From Gemmatimonas sp. (GTDB taxonomy: Bacteria; Gemmatimonadota; Gemmatimonadetes; Gemmatimonadales; Gemmatimonadaceae), in assembly GCF_027531815.1 (NCBI RefSeq), contig NZ_JAPZSK010000001.1:124001-188000 (forward strand): 64,000 nucleotides of DNA. Direction: 5' to 3'. A program made the translations under genes and the position numbers. This document shows positions 17,143 through 26,355 of this stretch, in pieces; position 1 is the stretch's first letter; each line of letters starts with the position of its first letter. Below the pieces are notes generated by a model. The model searched no databases. It was not told the origin of the DNA and was given only the letters and a program-made list of their open reading frames with translations.

Positions 17143-18315
17143 TCAGCCGGGCTTGTACGGGGAATCGTCCTTGGCCGCAAAGCCGGCAAGCGCCTTCACG
17201 AAATCGACGCCCAGGACCTCAACCTGCCACTTGCGCAGCTCGGGAATCTCGGCGAGGTCGTCCACGTGCCGCGGTTTGCGGCGAACGACCGCCTCCATGC
17301 GGTCACGCGAGCAGAGCACGCCGGGGTCGAGGTCGAGCCTGGCCGCAACGGTATCGCGTACCGTCTTGAGCCGCGCCACCCGGTCGTCGAAGTCGGGCTC
17401 GCGATCCCAGCGCGCACTCTTGGGGAATCGCGGCAGTTCGGACTCGGGCACGGCGTTGCCACGAGCGATCGCCTGCAGCGCCTCGGTGGCGCGCGCCTCG
17501 TTCATGCCGCGCGGAAATCCCTTCACGCCGAAGAGCGCCTCGCGCGTGGTGGGCGCCGATCGGGCGAGGTCGAGCAGGACCTCGTTGCCGGCCACGCGGA
17601 AGGTGGCGCGATCGAGATCGGCGGCGATGCCGTCGCGCCACGTCACCAGTTCGCGCAGCCGGCCAAGTTCGCGGCGCGTGAGATCCCGCGCTCCCTTGAG
17701 CCGGAGAAAGGCCTGATCAGCCCCGTCGGTGTCCCACCGCGTGCCCTCGGCACGCGCGAACTCCTCGCGCGCCCAGTGCAGGCGTCCCTTGCGTTCGAGG
17801 TCATCATGCAGCCGGTCACGCAACGCCAGCAGGTGCCGTGTGTCCTGCGCCGCGTAGTCGAGCATGTCGGCGGTAAGCGGGCGCATGCTCCAATCGGCAC
17901 GCTGATGCTTCTTGTCCAGCTTCACGCCGAAGAACTGCTCGAGCAGGGCGGCGAGCCCGAACGCGCGAATGCCCAGCAGTTGCGCGGCCACCCGCGTGTC
18001 GAAGAGATGCGTGACACGCCACCCGTAATCCTGATGCAGCAGGCGCAGATCGTAGTCGGCGTCGTGCAGCACGACCTCGACGGTGCGATCTTCGAGGAGG
18101 GTGCCAAGGCGCGACGGCGTGCCGATGGGCAGGGGATCGATCACCGCTTCGTGGTGCAGCGTGGACAGCTGCAACAGATAGATGCGATCGACGAAGCGGT
18201 GAAAACTCGCGCCTTCGGTGTCGAGCGCGAGCGCGCGCACGCCGGTCAGACCGGAGAGAAAGCGATCAACGGCGTCAGCCGTGTCGAGATAGAGAGGGGC
18301 GGGCGGCAATGGCAT
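17143..18315 (-). CDS. rnd: ribonuclease D
   Basis: 390 residues. RNase D is a 3'-5' exoribonuclease of tRNA processing. The DEDDy nuclease residues are visible: ALDTEGASF (D and E, about 30), LHDADYDLRLL (about 85) and YAAQDTRHLL with Tyr and Asp (about 155). The HRDC-type helical domains follow at about 205-280 and 295-370. The start ATG at 18315 is supported by AGGGAG upstream and by its position in the short divergent gap to the PerM gene. A longer reading that continues to 19425 is only the shadow of that gene. Confidence 0.93.
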   Translation of the reverse strand: MPLPPAPLYLDTADAVDRFLSGLTGVRALALDTEGASFHRFVDRIYLLQLSTLHHEAVIDPLPIGTPSRLGTLLEDRTVEVVLHDADYDLRLLHQDYGWRVTHLFDTRVAAQLLGIRAFGLAALLEQFFGVKLDKKHQRADWSMRPLTADMLDYAAQDTRHLLALRDRLHDDLERKGRLHWAREEFARAEGTRWDTDGADQAFLRLKGARDLTRRELGRLRELVTWRDGIAADLDRATFRVAGNEVLLDLARSAPTTREALFGVKGFPRGMNEARATEALQAIARGNAVPESELPRFPKSARWDREPDFDDRVARLKTVRDTVAARLDLDPGVLCSRDRMEAVVRRKPRHVDDLAEIPELRKWQVEVLGVDFVKALAGFAAKDDSPYKPG

Positions 18316-18341
18316 GTCTCCCTGTAAGCTACACTGCTTGG

Positions 18342-18347
18342 TAGTTT
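18342..18347 (+). promoter_or_regulatory. -10 element of the AI-2E transporter operon
   Basis: TAGTTT ends seven bases before the ATG at 18355. The reverse strand of the same 39-base gap carries TAGCTT at 18326-18331, ten bases before the RNase D start, so the gap looks like a compact divergent promoter. Confidence 0.5.
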
Positions 18348-18354
18348 CGGGACC

Positions 18355-19758
18355 ATGACCAACAACGACGAGACGCTGCTTCCCGACCCGCTCCCCCCCG
18401 AGCGGCGTGGCTGGCGCACCGCCGACCTCACGCGCGCGGCGCTGACGGTGCTGGCGGTGTGGTTCGGCCTGCAACTGCTCTGGTCGGTACGCTCGCTGGC
18501 CATTCTCGTCTTCCTGGCGACGCTCTTCGGTGTGGCCGTGGCCCGCGGGGTCGATTACCTCGAGCGGTTCCGCCTTCGCCGCGGCATCGCGTCGGCGCTC
18601 ATCGTGCTGGGGACGCTGGGGGCGATTGGCGGGGTGCTGGCCTTGACGGCCCCCACGCTGGTGGAACAGGGGCGGCAGCTGCAGCAGGAGTTTCCGGCGG
18701 CCGTGACCAAGGTGCAGACGTGGATCGACAGCAAGCGCGGCGGCCTGCTGGGGTCGCTCATTTCCACCGCCGCCGGCACCGGCACTGGCACCGGCACGAC
18801 GGTGGACTCGCTGGCCGTGGTGGCGCCCCCCGGCGGGGCTCCTATGGTCGGGGTGGCGGGGCCGGCCGGTGCCACCACCGGGGGGAGCGTCGCGCCCACG
18901 ACAGGCGCCGGCGCCCCGGCTGCGGCCAACGCGTCCGGCCCGGCGGCGACCGAGTCGCCCACGGACGCGATCAAGCGCCGCCTCAGCGACGGATTGGGGA
19001 GTGTCAGCAAGTACCTCTTCTCGTTCGTGTCGAACACGCTGGCGGCCATCACCGCCTTCGTGCTGCTGATCTTCCTGGCCATGTACATCGGCGCCGAGCC
19101 GGACGTGTACCGCGGGTGGATGCTGGCGATGGTGCCGGCCACGTCTCGCGCGCAGACGCGCGTCGTGCTGGCCGAGATCTCGAAGGTGCTGCGCAAGTGG
19201 CTGGTCACGCAGTTGGTGGCCATGGCCGTGATCGGCACGGTGTCGTATGTGGTGCTGCTGCTGCTTGGCGTGAAGGCGGCCTTTGCCCTTGGCTTCATCG
19301 CGGGGCTGCTCGAGTTCATCCCCACAGTGGGGCCGCTGCTCAGCGCCATCCCGGCGGTACTCATGGGCTTCGTCGACTCGCCGGAGAAGGCGCTGGCGGT
19401 GGCCATCGCCTACTGGGGGATTCAATTCGTCGAGAACAACCTGCTCATCCCTTTCCTCATGCGTGGGGAGATGGACCTCCCGCCGGCGATCACCATCGTG
19501 GCCCAGACGCTCATGACGCTGGTATTCGGCTTCCTTGGCCTCATGGTGGCCGTGCCGCTCACCGCGGCGGTGCTCGTGCCGCTCCGGATGATGGCGGAGC
19601 GGGAGAACGCGCGGGAGAAGCTGCTGGTGCGCAGCAGCAAGGCTCGGCAGGATCTGATGCGGGCGGAGATCAAACCGGAGGTCGTGATGGGAGAGGCCGA
19701 CCGTGGACCCATGGTGGAAGCCGGCGACGCGCCCCGCGCACCGGTGTCTCCGCCATGA
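18355..19758 (+). CDS. AI-2E family transporter (PerM-like)
   Basis: 467 residues. The family has about eight membrane segments; some members export autoinducer-2 or act as Na+/H+ antiporters. Here the segments near 30-95 are followed by a soluble insert (about 115-210) with an Ala/Gly/Pro/Thr-rich stretch, and then the conserved C-terminal half with GLLEFIPTVGPLLSAIPA (about 313-330) and QFVENNLLIPF. The cargo is unknown. ATGA overlaps tie it to the two following genes. Confidence 0.87.
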   Translation: MTNNDETLLPDPLPPERRGWRTADLTRAALTVLAVWFGLQLLWSVRSLAILVFLATLFGVAVARGVDYLERFRLRRGIASALIVLGTLGAIGGVLALTAPTLVEQGRQLQQEFPAAVTKVQTWIDSKRGGLLGSLISTAAGTGTGTGTTVDSLAVVAPPGGAPMVGVAGPAGATTGGSVAPTTGAGAPAAANASGPAATESPTDAIKRRLSDGLGSVSKYLFSFVSNTLAAITAFVLLIFLAMYIGAEPDVYRGWMLAMVPATSRAQTRVVLAEISKVLRKWLVTQLVAMAVIGTVSYVVLLLLGVKAAFALGFIAGLLEFIPTVGPLLSAIPAVLMGFVDSPEKALAVAIAYWGIQFVENNLLIPFLMRGEMDLPPAITIVAQTLMTLVFGFLGLMVAVPLTAAVLVPLRMMAERENAREKLLVRSSKARQDLMRAEIKPEVVMGEADRGPMVEAGDAPRAPVSPP

Positions 19759-20552
19759 TCGCGCAGGTTCCGGGCTTCCGGATCGGGTACGACGATCAGG
19801 GGGAGGGACTCCCGGTCGTCTTCCTGCACGGGTTTCCGCACGATCGCACGCTGTGGGCCACGCAACGGGTAGCGCTGGCTCCGCAGGCGCGGTGCATCGT
19901 GCCGGACATTCGCGGCTTTGGCCACAGCAGCACCCACGGCCCGTACTCCATGGACCAGTATGCCGACGATGTCGTGATGCTGCTGGACGCGCTGCGGCTC
20001 GAGCGGGCGGTGGTGTGCGGCCTGTCCATGGGGGGGTACATCGCCATGGCGCTCTGGCGCCGGCACCCCGACCGGGTGTGCGCCTTCGTGTTCTGCGATA
20101 CCAAGGCGGGGCCCGATACCGAGGAAGGACGGGCGCGCCGTGATGACCTGGCCGCGCTGGTCAAGCAGGGCGGAACCCGGGTCATAGCCGACGCGCAGAT
20201 CACGGGCATGGTGGGGCCGGCGACGCGGGAACGGCGCCCGGAGGTCGTGGCGGCACTGCGGGCCATGATGGGGCGTCAGTCGGCGGCGGGGGTCATTGGG
20301 GCGCTCCAGGCGCTGCGCGACCGCCCCGATTCGCGGGACACCCTGCGGACGATCCGCGTGCCGACGTTGGTGGTGGTGGGCGAGGACGATGCGCTGACCC
20401 CCATCAAGGAGGCGCGCGCCATCGCCGAGGCATTACCTTCCGCCGCGCGGGTGCGGCTCGAAATCATTGCGGGCGCGGGACATGTCCCGTGCCTCGAGCG
20501 CCCTGCGGCCACCACGCACGCCCTTTCCGACTTTCTCGCCACTCTGGCATGA
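19755..20552 (+). CDS. alpha/beta fold hydrolase
   Basis: 265 residues. Complete catalytic set: LHGFPHDRTLW (oxyanion), GLSMGGYIAM (nucleophile Ser, about 94), VGEDDALTP (Asp, about 212) and GAGHVPCLE (His, about 242). It resembles 3-oxoadipate enol-lactonase or pimeloyl-ester-type hydrolases, but no pathway context supports either. The ATG overlaps the transporter stop by four bases, and its own stop overlaps the next ATG in the same way. Confidence 0.87.
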   Translation: MIAQVPGFRIGYDDQGEGLPVVFLHGFPHDRTLWATQRVALAPQARCIVPDIRGFGHSSTHGPYSMDQYADDVVMLLDALRLERAVVCGLSMGGYIAMALWRRHPDRVCAFVFCDTKAGPDTEEGRARRDDLAALVKQGGTRVIADAQITGMVGPATRERRPEVVAALRAMMGRQSAAGVIGALQALRDRPDSRDTLRTIRVPTLVVVGEDDALTPIKEARAIAEALPSAARVRLEIIAGAGHVPCLERPAATTHALSDFLATLA

Positions 20553-21160
20553 CCACCGACGCCGCCTCGCCCACCGTTTCCGCCGCCGAACGTTCCACCG
20601 CTGCCCGCATCGGGCAGGTGCTGTTCAAGAACCGCGGCTGGCTGCCGGTGCCCTTTCTCGCGGTGCCCCTGCTCGCGCCAGGCAATCAGACGGCCACCAC
20701 CTGGACGGTTGGCCTGCTGCTGGTGGCGCTCGGGGAGCTCATTCGCACCGCCGGCGTGGCGGCGGCGGGGACCGTCACGCGGCGTCGTTCGCGCGACGTG
20801 CAGCGGCTGGTCACGTACGGGGCGTTCGCGTGGTGCCGCAATCCCCTCTACGTGGGCAACTTCTTCGCGTGGATGGGCTTCACGGTCGTGAGCGGGGTGT
20901 TCTGGTTCCTGCCCGTCGCCATCGTGATCTTCGCGATCGAGTACACGCTCATCGTGCGCTACGAAGAGGGGGTACTGGAATCGATCTTCGGGCAGGAGTA
21001 TCTGGACTACAAGGCGCGCACGCCGCGCTGGTTCGGACGTCCGCCGGCGGGGAGCACGGAAGGCCCGCACGACTGGAAGGAGGCCATCTGGAGCGAGCGG
21101 TCGACGCTGCTCCAGTATGTGGCGATCATCGCGGCGTTCTGGTACAAGGGTCGGATGTAG
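20549..21160 (+). CDS. isoprenylcysteine carboxyl methyltransferase-like membrane protein
   Basis: 203 residues. Four to five hydrophobic segments and the ICMT/PEMT signature: YGAFAWCRNPLYVGNFF (about 92-108) and YEEGVLESIFGQEYLDYKARTPRWF (about 143-167). Such enzymes methylate lipid or prenyl substrates with S-adenosylmethionine at the membrane. The start at 20549 is chosen because it overlaps the hydrolase stop (ATGA); an upstream in-frame ATG at 20489 would lie inside that gene. It is the third gene of a coupled operon. Confidence 0.8.
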   Translation: MTTDAASPTVSAAERSTAARIGQVLFKNRGWLPVPFLAVPLLAPGNQTATTWTVGLLLVALGELIRTAGVAAAGTVTRRRSRDVQRLVTYGAFAWCRNPLYVGNFFAWMGFTVVSGVFWFLPVAIVIFAIEYTLIVRYEEGVLESIFGQEYLDYKARTPRWFGRPPAGSTEGPHDWKEAIWSERSTLLQYVAIIAAFWYKGRM

Positions 21161-21177
21161 CCGCCGTTGCCTTCTTT

Positions 21178-21296
21178 CTGCTCCCGGCTCCCGGCTCCCT
21201 GCTCCCTCCTCCCTGCGTCCTTTTCGCGGCTCAGGGAGGAAGCAGGGGGCAGGTCGCAGGAAGCAGGAAGCAGGAAGCAGGAAGCAGGGGGCACGA
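21178..21296. repeat. C-rich / G-rich hairpin element (GCAGGAA type), copy 3
   Basis: The left arm 21178-21225 repeats CTCCCGG and CTCCCTG units. The right arm 21233-21293 carries AGGGAGGAAGCAGGG and then GCAGGAA four to five times. The arms are complementary with interruptions. The element lies after the methyltransferase stop and before a perfect hairpin. Confidence 0.7.
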
Positions 21297-21300
21297 AATG

Positions 21301-21335
21301 CCAAGGGCCGCCACGCGATGCGTGGCGGCCCTTGG
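21301..21335. terminator. perfect 16-bp hairpin between convergent genes
   Basis: CCAAGGGCCGCCACGC (21301-21316) and GCGTGGCGGCCCTTGG (21320-21335) pair without mismatch around a GAT loop. It lies 21 bases after the ferredoxin stop (minus strand) and 140 bases after the methyltransferase stop. It has no T-tract but is strong enough to act as a terminator or mRNA end. Confidence 0.8.
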
Positions 21336-21355
21336 TGTCCAGACGATCGCGCTGA

Positions 21356-21619
21356 TCAGCGCGTGGGGCGCCCCGGCGGGTTCGCGCCGTTGAAGACGTC
21401 CTTGTTCTTGCCGATGAAGCTCTTCAGCTGCACCGGGACGTCTTCCTCGGGGAAGATGGCCGTGACCGGGCACTCGGGCTCACAGGCACCGCAGTCGATG
21501 CATTCGTCGGGGTGGATGTACAGCTGGTCCTCACCCTCGTAGATGCAGTCGACGGGACACACGTCGACGCACGACTTGTCCTTGACGGAGATGCAGGCTT
21601 CAGTGATGACGTAGGGCAT
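21356..21619 (-). CDS. fdxA: ferredoxin, 4Fe-4S dicluster / 7Fe type
   Basis: 87 residues. Two cluster-binding segments are visible: [13 protein letters not shown] (Cys spacing C-x3-C-x3-C, about 17) and [16 protein letters not shown] (C-x2-C-x2-C-x3-CP, about 40). This matches FdxA-like seven-iron ferredoxins, with a [3Fe-4S]/[4Fe-4S] or 2x[4Fe-4S] content. It carries low-potential electrons in the cytoplasm. The start ATG at 21619 has GAGCTT ending six bases upstream, consistent with a leaderless mRNA. Confidence 0.92.
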   Translation of the reverse strand: MPYVITEACISVKDKSCVDVCPVDCIYEGEDQLYIHPDECIDCGACEPECPVTAIFPEEDVPVQLKSFIGKNKDVFNGANPPGRPTR

Positions 21620-21719
21620 GGGACGAAGCTCGGGTCTGGCCAGCCGGAACGGTGGTGGCTGGCGATTCGGGAAGATACACCGCGACGAACGCGGAACAAG
21701 CGCGGAGAGTGTCCGAACG

Positions 21720-22025
21720 TTACTTGCGCCAGGGGGGCAGCGCGCCGCGCTTGAGCTCCGGATTCTCCCGGAAGAGCGTGAAGGTGCGACCGATGACCTG
21801 GATGACCTCGGCCCCCATCTGTTGCGCGGCGTCATTGGCGGCCTCCTTGGCGGAGAGTTCGCCGCCCTTGGCCACCTGCACCTTCACCAGTTCGCGGGTC
21901 CGCAGCACATCGTCGAGGCTCTGCAGCAGGGCCGGCGTGATGCCCGCGTGCCCGATGTGCACCAGCACGTCGAGGTGGTGTGCTTCGGAGCGCAATCCTG
22001 CGCGCTCCTTGCCGGTCATGCTCAT
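21720..22025 (-). CDS. YhbY family RNA-binding protein (CRM domain)
   Basis: 101 residues, nearly the whole being one CRM/YhbY domain. [17 protein letters not shown] and [20 protein letters not shown] lead into [10 protein letters not shown], and the end is [14 protein letters not shown]. YhbY binds the large ribosomal subunit precursor and helps assembly. The ATG at 22025 overlaps the stop of the upstream M23 gene by four bases; ATG at 22019 is a second option. Confidence 0.9.
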   Translation of the reverse strand: MSMTGKERAGLRSEAHHLDVLVHIGHAGITPALLQSLDDVLRTRELVKVQVAKGGELSAKEAANDAAQQMGAEVIQVIGRTFTLFRENPELKRGALPPWRK

Positions 22026-22666
22026 GGACGAATCCCGTCGAAGGCGAAAAACGAAAACGGATTGATCGGGGGCCCATCCCACCAGGCACGCCCGCGCCCC
22101 CGCTTCATGACCTGGAAGTGCAGATGGGGGGTCGTGGGGGACGCATTCCCCGTCGTTCCAACGTAGCCGATCACGGACCCCTTGGCGACTCGATCGCCCA
22201 CAGCGAGCCCTCGGCGATACCGGTCGAGATGGGCGTAGTAGTACACGAAGCGCTCGTCGGCATCGTGGGCATAGATCACGATCCCCCCCACGGGCCCTTC
22301 GGAAAGCCGCCCGATGATGTGATCGGCGGCGGCCATGACGGGGGTTCCGCGCGGGGCGAGCAGGTCGAGCGCCCCGTGGATGCGTCCGTTGCCGCGAGGC
22401 GCGGTGAAGTTGTCCCGTATGGTGTGGCGCGCCGCCCCTTCGACGGGGAGCATGAGCTGGCGCTGCCAGAGGGCGTCGAGATCGTCGTCGCTCACGGCGG
22501 CGTCGCGGGGACCGTTGTGGCCGGGGGTGGGCCCGATGGCCCGCGTGGGCGTTGGCGCTGGCACTCGTGCGGCCGGAGGGGGAACGGGGATCGCCTCCGG
22601 TTCCGGACGAGCGCGCGAGCAACCGGCCAGCACTATGAAGACACTTACGAGCCAGTAGCGAGCCAC
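22022..22666 (-). CDS. M23 family peptidoglycan endopeptidase, lipoprotein
   Basis: About 214 residues. The N-terminus (VARYWLVSVFIVLAGC) has a lipobox LAGC, so it is likely lipidated at the Cys and sits in the periplasm. A Pro-rich linker follows. The LytM domain shows HGALDLLAPRGTPV (His and Asp ligands, about 95) and a C-terminal HLHFQV (about 180). It cleaves peptidoglycan cross-bridges or acts as an EnvC/NlpD-like activator. GTG at 22666 gives the best leader; a TTG at 22681 is also in frame. Its stop overlaps the yhbY start. Confidence 0.88.
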   Translation of the reverse strand: MARYWLVSVFIVLAGCSRARPEPEAIPVPPPAARVPAPTPTRAIGPTPGHNGPRDAAVSDDDLDALWQRQLMLPVEGAARHTIRDNFTAPRGNGRIHGALDLLAPRGTPVMAAADHIIGRLSEGPVGGIVIYAHDADERFVYYYAHLDRYRRGLAVGDRVAKGSVIGYVGTTGNASPTTPHLHFQVMKRGRGRAWWDGPPINPFSFFAFDGIRP

Positions 22667-22688
22667 ACCCAGATTGGTCAACCGCCAG

Positions 22689-23102
22689 CTACCCCTTCAC
22701 GACCTGGGGGCGAAAATACGGCTCGAGATAGCGCAGCAGGTCTTCCACGGTGCGCACCGACGTCTTGAGCGCGTCGAGCTCCTGGGCGCGCGGCAGGCGG
22801 GCGCCGGCGCGATCGGCGATGACCAGCACGGCGTCCTCGAGATCGAGATCGGCAAGTCCGAAAACGCGGGCGAGGTCGTCGGTCGGATTGACGATGTACT
22901 GCGGTTCCTGCGCCCCGTGCCGCTCGGCGAGGTAGGCATACACCTGCGCCAGCAGATTCTCGGGGTAGCGGCCGCGGAACGCGTCGCGGAACCGAGAGAG
23001 CCCGTCCCGCTCGATGGATTGGCGGTTCATGCGACTTGCCCGGGCCAGCGCAAAGAGCCCCAGCAGCAACACCACAATGGCTACCGAAACGGACAATCGC
23101 AC
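22689..23102 (-). CDS. hypothetical membrane-anchored protein
   Basis: About 137 residues from a GTG at 23102. A single membrane segment (VSVAIVVLLLGLFALARA) is followed by a soluble, acidic, helical region. The end (LDLEDAVLVIADRAGARLP to VEDLLRYLEPYFRP) vaguely resembles the helices of an acyl-carrier-type fold, but no DSL phosphopantetheine motif is present. I do not recognise the family. ATG at 23183 is an alternative start and adds 27 residues without clear features. It may be co-transcribed with the M23 and yhbY genes. Confidence 0.55.
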   Translation of the reverse strand: MRLSVSVAIVVLLLGLFALARASRMNRQSIERDGLSRFRDAFRGRYPENLLAQVYAYLAERHGAQEPQYIVNPTDDLARVFGLADLDLEDAVLVIADRAGARLPRAQELDALKTSVRTVEDLLRYLEPYFRPQVVKG

Positions 23103-23296
23103 TACCGCAGCACCCGTGGCAAAAGTGAGATGCGTGTCGCGGCCACTACCGACGAAGCAGCCATTCGGGGTCGCGAGCCTCATCGCTCGCGAACGGCTCG
23201 GTCCGGACGCCGCCCGCGAAAACGCTCCGCATACTCTACACCGCGGGACGATTTGTGGAAACTCCCGCCTCCATTCGCCTTGCCATTCGTGCACAC

Positions 23297-23310
23297 TTTC
23301 GTTGACGAAA
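23297..23310. promoter_or_regulatory. palindromic operator over the sufR promoter
   Basis: TTTCGT-TG-ACGAAA is a perfect palindrome with a two-base centre. It overlaps the -35 hexamer TTGACG (23302-23307). A regulator bound here would block RNA polymerase. The obvious candidate is SufR itself, which is known in other bacteria to repress its own suf operon when loaded with an Fe-S cluster. Confidence 0.6.
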
Positions 23311-23329
23311 TAGAATGCCGAGCTATATT
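23302..23329 (+). promoter_or_regulatory. sufR operon promoter
   Basis: TTGACG (23302-23307), 16 bases, then TATATT (23324-23329). The -10 ends six bases before ATG at 23336, so the mRNA should begin at the start codon. This decides the sufR start against the upstream ATG at 23315, which lies inside the promoter. Confidence 0.75.
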
Positions 23330-23335
23330 GTCGGC

Positions 23336-24036
23336 ATGGAGGACGTCGTTGGGGCGCTTGGGGGATTTCGCGGGGTTCGTGCCGATTTGCTGGTCGCGCT
23401 GCGCAAGGCGCAGCCGCTCACCGCGCACGAACTCGGCGAGCAGTTTGGCCTGACCGCCAACGCGCTGCGCCGGCACCTCAAGGCACTCGAGGAGGATGGG
23501 CTCGTGCGCTACGAGCGGGACGTGCGTGGCGTGGGGGCCCCGGTGTTCGCCTACTCCCTCACAACCGGCGGGGAAGCACTCTTTCCGCGGTCGTATGTCC
23601 AGGTGTTGGCCACGGCGCTCGAAGCGTTACGGACCCATACGGGCGAGCAGGCCGTTGAGGCGGTGTTGGAGGCCGAGTGGCGTCGGCTGGCGGATGAAGC
23701 CGGGCCGGTCCTCGAGGCGCTGCCCTTGGAAGAGCGGGTGCCGCTGGTGGCCGAGCTGTTGACGGCCAAAGGGTACATGGCGGAGGTCGTGTCGACCTCG
23801 CCGGAGCGCGGCGTGGGTGCGGGGACGAGCGAGGCACCGCGCGTCACGCTCCGCATCCACAACTGCGCGATGCGGGAAATCGCCGAACGGTTTCCGCAGG
23901 CGTGTGCAGTGGAAGAAAAGTTCGTGGAGCGACTGCTGGGTGTCCCGCTCGTGCGCCAGGCGCACCGGCTGGGCGGCTGCGGTCACTGTGAATATGGCGT
24001 GTCAGGTCACCCTTCGACGGTGAAACAGGAGCAGGC

Positions 24037-24040
<4 letters not shown>
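23336..24040 (+). CDS. sufR: SufR-type iron-sulfur-sensing transcriptional regulator
   Basis: 234 residues. The N-terminal winged helix (about 10-75) contains [21 protein letters not shown] and [11 protein letters not shown]. The C-terminal half carries the likely cluster ligands: [15 protein letters not shown] and then GGCGHC, i.e. Cys-x12-Cys followed by C-x2-C, as in SufR proteins. It is first in the suf operon, its stop overlaps sufB by four bases, and a perfect palindrome covers its own promoter. It most likely represses the operon when Fe-S supply is adequate. Confidence 0.9.
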
Positions 24041-25470
<1,430 letters not shown>

Positions 25471-25501
25471 CCGGACGTCCCGCGCACCGAAGAAGGTTTT
25501 T

Positions 25502-25578
25502 GGTTCTTGGTTGTAGTTGTTAGTCGTTAGTTCAACTGACCACTAACGACTACAACCAACAACTGACCACTACTCGCC
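25502..25578. repeat. intra-operon hairpin repeat between sufB and sufC (copy 2 of the ACTGACC/AGTCGTTAG family)
   Basis: GTTGTTAGTCGTTAG (25516-25530) pairs with CTAACGACTACAACC (25543-25557), 13 of 15 positions, around a 12-base loop. The segment is much lower in GC than the genes. Its GTTCTTGGTT and AGTCGTTAGTTCAA words match 690-733, and CTGACCACTAA matches 27714-27724. It could tune the amount of sufCD mRNA relative to sufRB. Confidence 0.75.
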
Positions 25579-25605
25579 TTACACATTTCTCCGTCTTCAC
25601 CATAT

Positions 25606-26355
25606 ATGCTGCAGATCACCGACCTCCACGCCTCCATCGACGGCAAGCCCATTCTCAAGGGCATCTCCCTCACCGTGAACGCCGGCGAAGTGCACGCCGT
25701 CATGGGCCCCAACGGGTCGGGCAAGAGCACGCTCGCCCAGGTGCTCGCGGGGCATCCCGCCTACGAGATCACCGGCGGCGAGGTGCTCTACCAGGGAGAG
25801 AACCTCCTCGAGATGGACGCCGAGGTGCGCGCCCAGCATGGGGTGTTCCTCGCCTTCCAGTACCCGGTGGAAATCCCGGGCGTGAGCAACGCGTACTTCC
25901 TGCGTGCGGCCTACAACGAGATCCGCAAGGCGAAGGGGCTCGAGGAAGTGGATCCCATGGAGTTCCTCGACCTGGTCGAGGAGAAGCTCAAGCTGGTGGA
26001 CATGGATGCGTCCATGCTCAACCGCTCGGTGAACCAGGGCTTTTCGGGCGGCGAGAAGAAGCGAAACGAGATCCTGCAGATGGCAGTCCTGCAGCCCACG
26101 CTCAGCATCCTCGACGAGACCGACTCCGGGCTCGACATCGATGCGCTGCGTATCGTGGCGGAGGGCGTGAACGCGCTCAAGCGCCCCGACAACGCGAGCA
26201 TCGTGGTGACACACTACCAGCGCCTGCTCAACTACATCGTGCCCGACTACGTGCACGTGCTGGCCGGGGGCCGCATCATCAAGAGCGGCGACAAGTCGCT
26301 GGCCCTGGAACTCGAAGCCCGCGGGTACGACTGGGTGCTGGAGACGGTGGCGTGA
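25606..26355 (+). CDS. sufC: Fe-S cluster assembly ATPase SufC
   Basis: 249 residues. An ABC-type ATPase: Walker A GPNGSGKST (about 34), a Q-loop region FQYPVEIPGVSNAYFLR (about 85), the signature SGGEKKRNEILQM (about 146), Walker B and the following LSILDETDSGLD (about 166), and the H-loop His in VVTHYQRLL (about 205). It powers cluster assembly on SufBD. Its stop overlaps the sufD GTG by four bases. Confidence 0.97.
   Translation: MLQITDLHASIDGKPILKGISLTVNAGEVHAVMGPNGSGKSTLAQVLAGHPAYEITGGEVLYQGENLLEMDAEVRAQHGVFLAFQYPVEIPGVSNAYFLRAAYNEIRKAKGLEEVDPMEFLDLVEEKLKLVDMDASMLNRSVNQGFSGGEKKRNEILQMAVLQPTLSILDETDSGLDIDALRIVAEGVNALKRPDNASIVVTHYQRLLNYIVPDYVHVLAGGRIIKSGDKSLALELEARGYDWVLETVA

Noticed and set aside
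17143-19425. 760-residue frame extending RNase D upstream through the PerM gene
   Set aside because: The part beyond 18315 is antisense to the clear AI-2E transporter gene; RNase D starts at ATG 18315.
20467-21393. 308-residue frame over the methyltransferase gene
   Set aside because: Arg/Ala-rich shadow; the frame starting at 20549 carries the ICMT signature.
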